Part shown: piece by piece, positions 5,770 through 7,809 of the stretch | Layout of the letters: every line of letters begins with the position of its first letter | Numbering within the stretch: position 1 is the first letter of the stretch | Assembly (NCBI GenBank): GCA_023430285.1 | Contig: JAEZAV010000193.1 | Location: forward strand, 1 to 7,809 | Source of the DNA: Methanobacteriota archaeon | GTDB taxonomy: Archaea > Methanobacteriota > Methanobacteria > Methanobacteriales > Methanobacteriaceae | Length of the DNA: 7,809 nucleotides | Direction: 5' to 3' | Notes under the pieces: generated by a model | The model's database searches: none | The model's input: the letters and a program-made list of their open reading frames with translations, nothing else | What the model was told of the DNA's origin: nothing | Program-made: the position numbers and the translations under genes

Positions 5770-6945
5770 ATGGCAGATAAAGATTTAAACGAAAAATCAG
5801 GATCATACTGGCTTAAAACATGCCCTGCAACCAATTTTCAACCTTTGAAACAAGGATTAAAAGTAGATACTGTTATTATTGGTGGAGGAATTGCAGGAAT
5901 TACTGCTGGCACCCTTCTGAAGGATATGGGTTACGATGTGGCTGTACTGGAATCAGACCGAATAGTTAAAGAAGTTACGGTTGGTACCACAGCAAAAATT
6001 AGTGTAGCTCCAAACATGATATACCATGGTCTCATGGAAAATTTTGGCAAAGAAAATGCCCTAAAAATTGCAAGAGCCAATAAAAACGCCCTTAAAAAAA
6101 TAGAAGAATTAGTATATACCAAAGGCATAGATTGTGAATTTCACAAAACACCACTCTACATCTACACAGAGTCATCGGCAGGAATAAAAAGGCTTGAAGA
6201 GGAATATACTGCTGCGAAGGACTTGGGATTTGATGTTGAGTTGAACCAACACAATCCATTACCATTTAATACCCGCTGCTCATTGAAATATCCTAATCAA
6301 GCCCAATTTCATCCGAGAAAGTATCTTCTAGGTCTTGCCAAGGAAATTGATGGAAATGGAAGCCATGTTTTTGAAAAAACCCGTGCCATCACAGTTCATG
6401 ATGGAGATGTTAAGGAAGTTGTTACAGATAAGGGTTCAATTATGGCCAGTAACGTTGTTATTGCCACACACACTCCATTCTACGATCCGGATCATCTGAA
6501 GGACCATTTAAACCAAGGCAGATCATATGTTATTGGTTTGTACACTCGAAAAGAATTTCCAGATGGGATGTTCGTTGAATTTAATCCTGTTCACACCTAC
6601 AGAACAACCCCAACACCGAAGGGGCAGCTTGTGATAGTGGCAGGAGAACACAGCGAAATGAACGTTGAAAGCAAAAAGGTCTATTACGATAAATTAGAAG
6701 CCTATGCTAAAAACCATTTGGATGTGGAATCTGTAAGGTACAAGTGGTCCAGCCATGATAGTGTAACTGATGATGGGCTGCCCATGATTGGAATGACTTC
6801 TTTGAATGCTGTTTATGTTGCTACAGGATTCGGATTTTGGGGCATGAACAATGGAACAACTGCAGGAATGGTTATTGCAGATCTTATCCATGGCAATGAA
6901 AGTTATTTGAAGGACATCTTTGATCCATTGAGATTCAAGTATTAA
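5770..6945 (+). CDS. FAD-dependent oxidoreductase, DAO family, YhfW-like without Rieske domain
   Basis: A 391-aa cytoplasmic flavoprotein of the D-amino-acid-oxidase/glycine-oxidase fold. The dinucleotide-binding strand and loop TVIIGGGIAGITAG is at residues 34-47, with E61 ending the second strand (VAVLES) to hold the adenosine ribose. GTTAKISVAPNMIYHGL (72-88) matches the TTAK(x)(S/T) signature of the Bacillus YhfW type. The C-terminal FAD segment is VYVATGFGFWGMNNGTTAGM (348-367). YhfW relatives are about 500 aa and end in a Rieske iron-sulfur domain; here the protein stops just after FDPLRF, where that domain would begin, and no Rieske CxH/CxxH pair is present. GGTGA (5761-5765) is the ribosome binding site, 4 bases before the ATG. 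The substrate is unknown; amine or amino-acid oxidation is only a family-level guess. Confidence 0.85.
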   Translation: MADKDLNEKSGSYWLKTCPATNFQPLKQGLKVDTVIIGGGIAGITAGTLLKDMGYDVAVLESDRIVKEVTVGTTAKISVAPNMIYHGLMENFGKENALKIARANKNALKKIEELVYTKGIDCEFHKTPLYIYTESSAGIKRLEEEYTAAKDLGFDVELNQHNPLPFNTRCSLKYPNQAQFHPRKYLLGLAKEIDGNGSHVFEKTRAITVHDGDVKEVVTDKGSIMASNVVIATHTPFYDPDHLKDHLNQGRSYVIGLYTRKEFPDGMFVEFNPVHTYRTTPTPKGQLVIVAGEHSEMNVESKKVYYDKLEAYAKNHLDVESVRYKWSSHDSVTDDGLPMIGMTSLNAVYVATGFGFWGMNNGTTAGMVIADLIHGNESYLKDIFDPLRFKY

Positions 6946-7000
6946 AAACTCTTTACTCTAAAAAAATTGTAAATAAAAAAACTAAAACATGTGATTAGAA

Positions 7001-7809
7001 ATGAACATCTGCATCGACAAAGTTAAGATAAAAAAAGACGAACAAACCATGTTAATTTACCGGGAAGATGGTTTTGAAGTCATGGGATCAACAACAACTG
7101 GAAATGGACATGGCCATGTAAATTCAATAGTGTACCATGGCCTTGATAATCAGAAACATCCAGTTCCATACAATGATCAAGAAATAGAAGAACATGAAAG
7201 ATTTATGGAAAGAAACGAATATTTAACTACTATTTTGGATTTTAAAGGTGTTAAAGAGCCAGCTGCATCTATACTTCTTCCCTTGAAGAATTTTGAGTTT
7301 GAAATTTGTTCTGATACTGATTATACAATTTTAGTGTCTGCTGTTAAAGACAGTGCACTGTTTCTTAACATTTTAGTTTTCGTGGATCATGACCTACACC
7401 CCAAAACCATGGTTAAATTGTACAAATCCATAATAGAATCAAAAATGGCAGCTTTATGGGATTTAGGAGTTATTAATCACTTTTCATTCGATCCTACTGA
7501 TACTGATGATGATGAATCAATTTTAATTGCAGCCAAGGGATCCTCGGATGAGTTTAACTACAAACAGGATCATGATATCATTTCCAGAGTACAACGTTCT
7601 GTGCGTGAAACAGTTAAAACTGCCCTTAATAAAGAAGGATTTCCCAAGGGAGTGATTGAGTTCATGAGGGATGTTGGTGTAGAAGTTGATGATCTAGTTG
7701 ATGCAGGTATGCAACTCATTGTGGGCGTTGATGAAACAACAGAACTGCGTAAAAAACTTAAAGCCCAAATATACCATTCACTGGAAGATTTAAATGTAGT
7801 ATCCTTCAT
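7001..7809 (+). CDS. CbiZ-like (adenosylcobinamide amidohydrolase family) protein, 3'-truncated by the window edge
   Basis: An open frame of 269 codons that runs off the right edge. CbiZ cleaves the aminopropanol arm of adenosylcobinamide to give cobyric acid, a corrinoid-salvage step in archaea. The fit is by motif order: a Ser/Thr-Gly segment followed by an Asn (VMGSTTTGNGHGHVNSIVYH, 27-46), then LNILVFVDHDLHPKTMV (122-138), the helix SIIESKMAALWDLGV (143-157) matching TEAKxxALxDLGV of CbiZ, and DPTDTDDDESILIAA (164-178) where CbiZ has (A)TGTGTD(x)(V/I). Both Gly of that signature are replaced by Asp, so activity may differ. An additional charged, helical region of at least 80 residues follows (from about 190). 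GTGAT (6991-6995) is the ribosome binding site, 5 bases before the ATG. It is 55 bp downstream of the oxidoreductase on the same strand. Family call is moderate; function unproven. Confidence 0.6.
   Translation, partial: MNICIDKVKIKKDEQTMLIYREDGFEVMGSTTTGNGHGHVNSIVYHGLDNQKHPVPYNDQEIEEHERFMERNEYLTTILDFKGVKEPAASILLPLKNFEFEICSDTDYTILVSAVKDSALFLNILVFVDHDLHPKTMVKLYKSIIESKMAALWDLGVINHFSFDPTDTDDDESILIAAKGSSDEFNYKQDHDIISRVQRSVRETVKTALNKEGFPKGVIEFMRDVGVEVDDLVDAGMQLIVGVDETTELRKKLKAQIYHSLEDLNVVSF

Noticed and set aside
5931..6891. Two minus-strand ORFs of 65 codons inside the oxidoreductase gene
   Set aside because: Antisense to a clear flavoprotein, with no ribosome binding site and no recognisable domain.
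7570..7809. Minus-strand ORF open to the right edge
   Set aside because: It is antisense to the CbiZ-like frame, very Ser/Thr-rich, and shows no domain; the plus-strand frame has a ribosome binding site and protein-like sequence.

Overview
The window looks like chromosomal DNA of a hydrogenotrophic methanogenic archaeon, most likely Methanobacterium or a close relative in Methanobacteriales. It is AT-rich, with Shine-Dalgarno sequences of the AGGTGAT type just ahead of starts and oligo-T tracts after genes. It also carries families typical of these methanogens: a split pyruvate carboxylase B subunit, QueC for archaeosine, LarC, an archaeal PII-like protein and a CbiZ-family protein. The assignment rests on gene content and protein similarity read by eye; no database search was possible.

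Layout. Bases 1-1097 (+) hold the C-terminal two thirds of pyruvate carboxylase subunit B (pycB), with its biotin attachment site; the gene begins before the window. A small Roadblock/LC7 protein follows on the same strand (1135-1512). It converges, with a 10-bp gap and a stem-loop across the junction, on a minus-strand cluster transcribed larC (4061-2838), queC (2837-2151), V4R-domain gene (2122-1523). larC and queC abut exactly (TGA directly followed by ATG), and V4R follows closely, so the three probably form one operon. Upstream on the same strand is a stand-alone deaminase gene (4607-4134) that resembles yeast cytosine deaminase.

A 653-bp AT-rich stretch (4608-5260) has no conventional gene. 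It holds two very small plus-strand ORFs, each with a recognisable ribosome binding site: a 25-codon hydrophobic peptide (4972-5049) and a 14-codon peptide (5163-5207). It also holds a repeated 11-mer and several GATCT motifs. Next is a divergent pair: a PII-like protein (5629-5261, -) and a FAD-dependent oxidoreductase of the DAO/YhfW type without a Rieske domain (5770-6945, +). They share a 140-bp promoter region. The right end carries a diverged CbiZ-like gene (7001 to the window edge, +), cut off by the window.

How the genes relate. Most are housekeeping or cofactor genes: oxaloacetate formation for biosynthesis (PycB), preQ0 for tRNA archaeosine (QueC), nickel cofactor chemistry (LarC), pyrimidine salvage (deaminase) and perhaps corrinoid salvage (CbiZ-like). 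I see no mobile element, CRISPR array, tRNA or rRNA, and no obvious defence island. The points most worth a second look are the two small ORFs in the gap, the altered signature motif of the CbiZ-like protein, the larC-queC-V4R operon facing a Roadblock gene, and the PII-like/oxidoreductase divergon.
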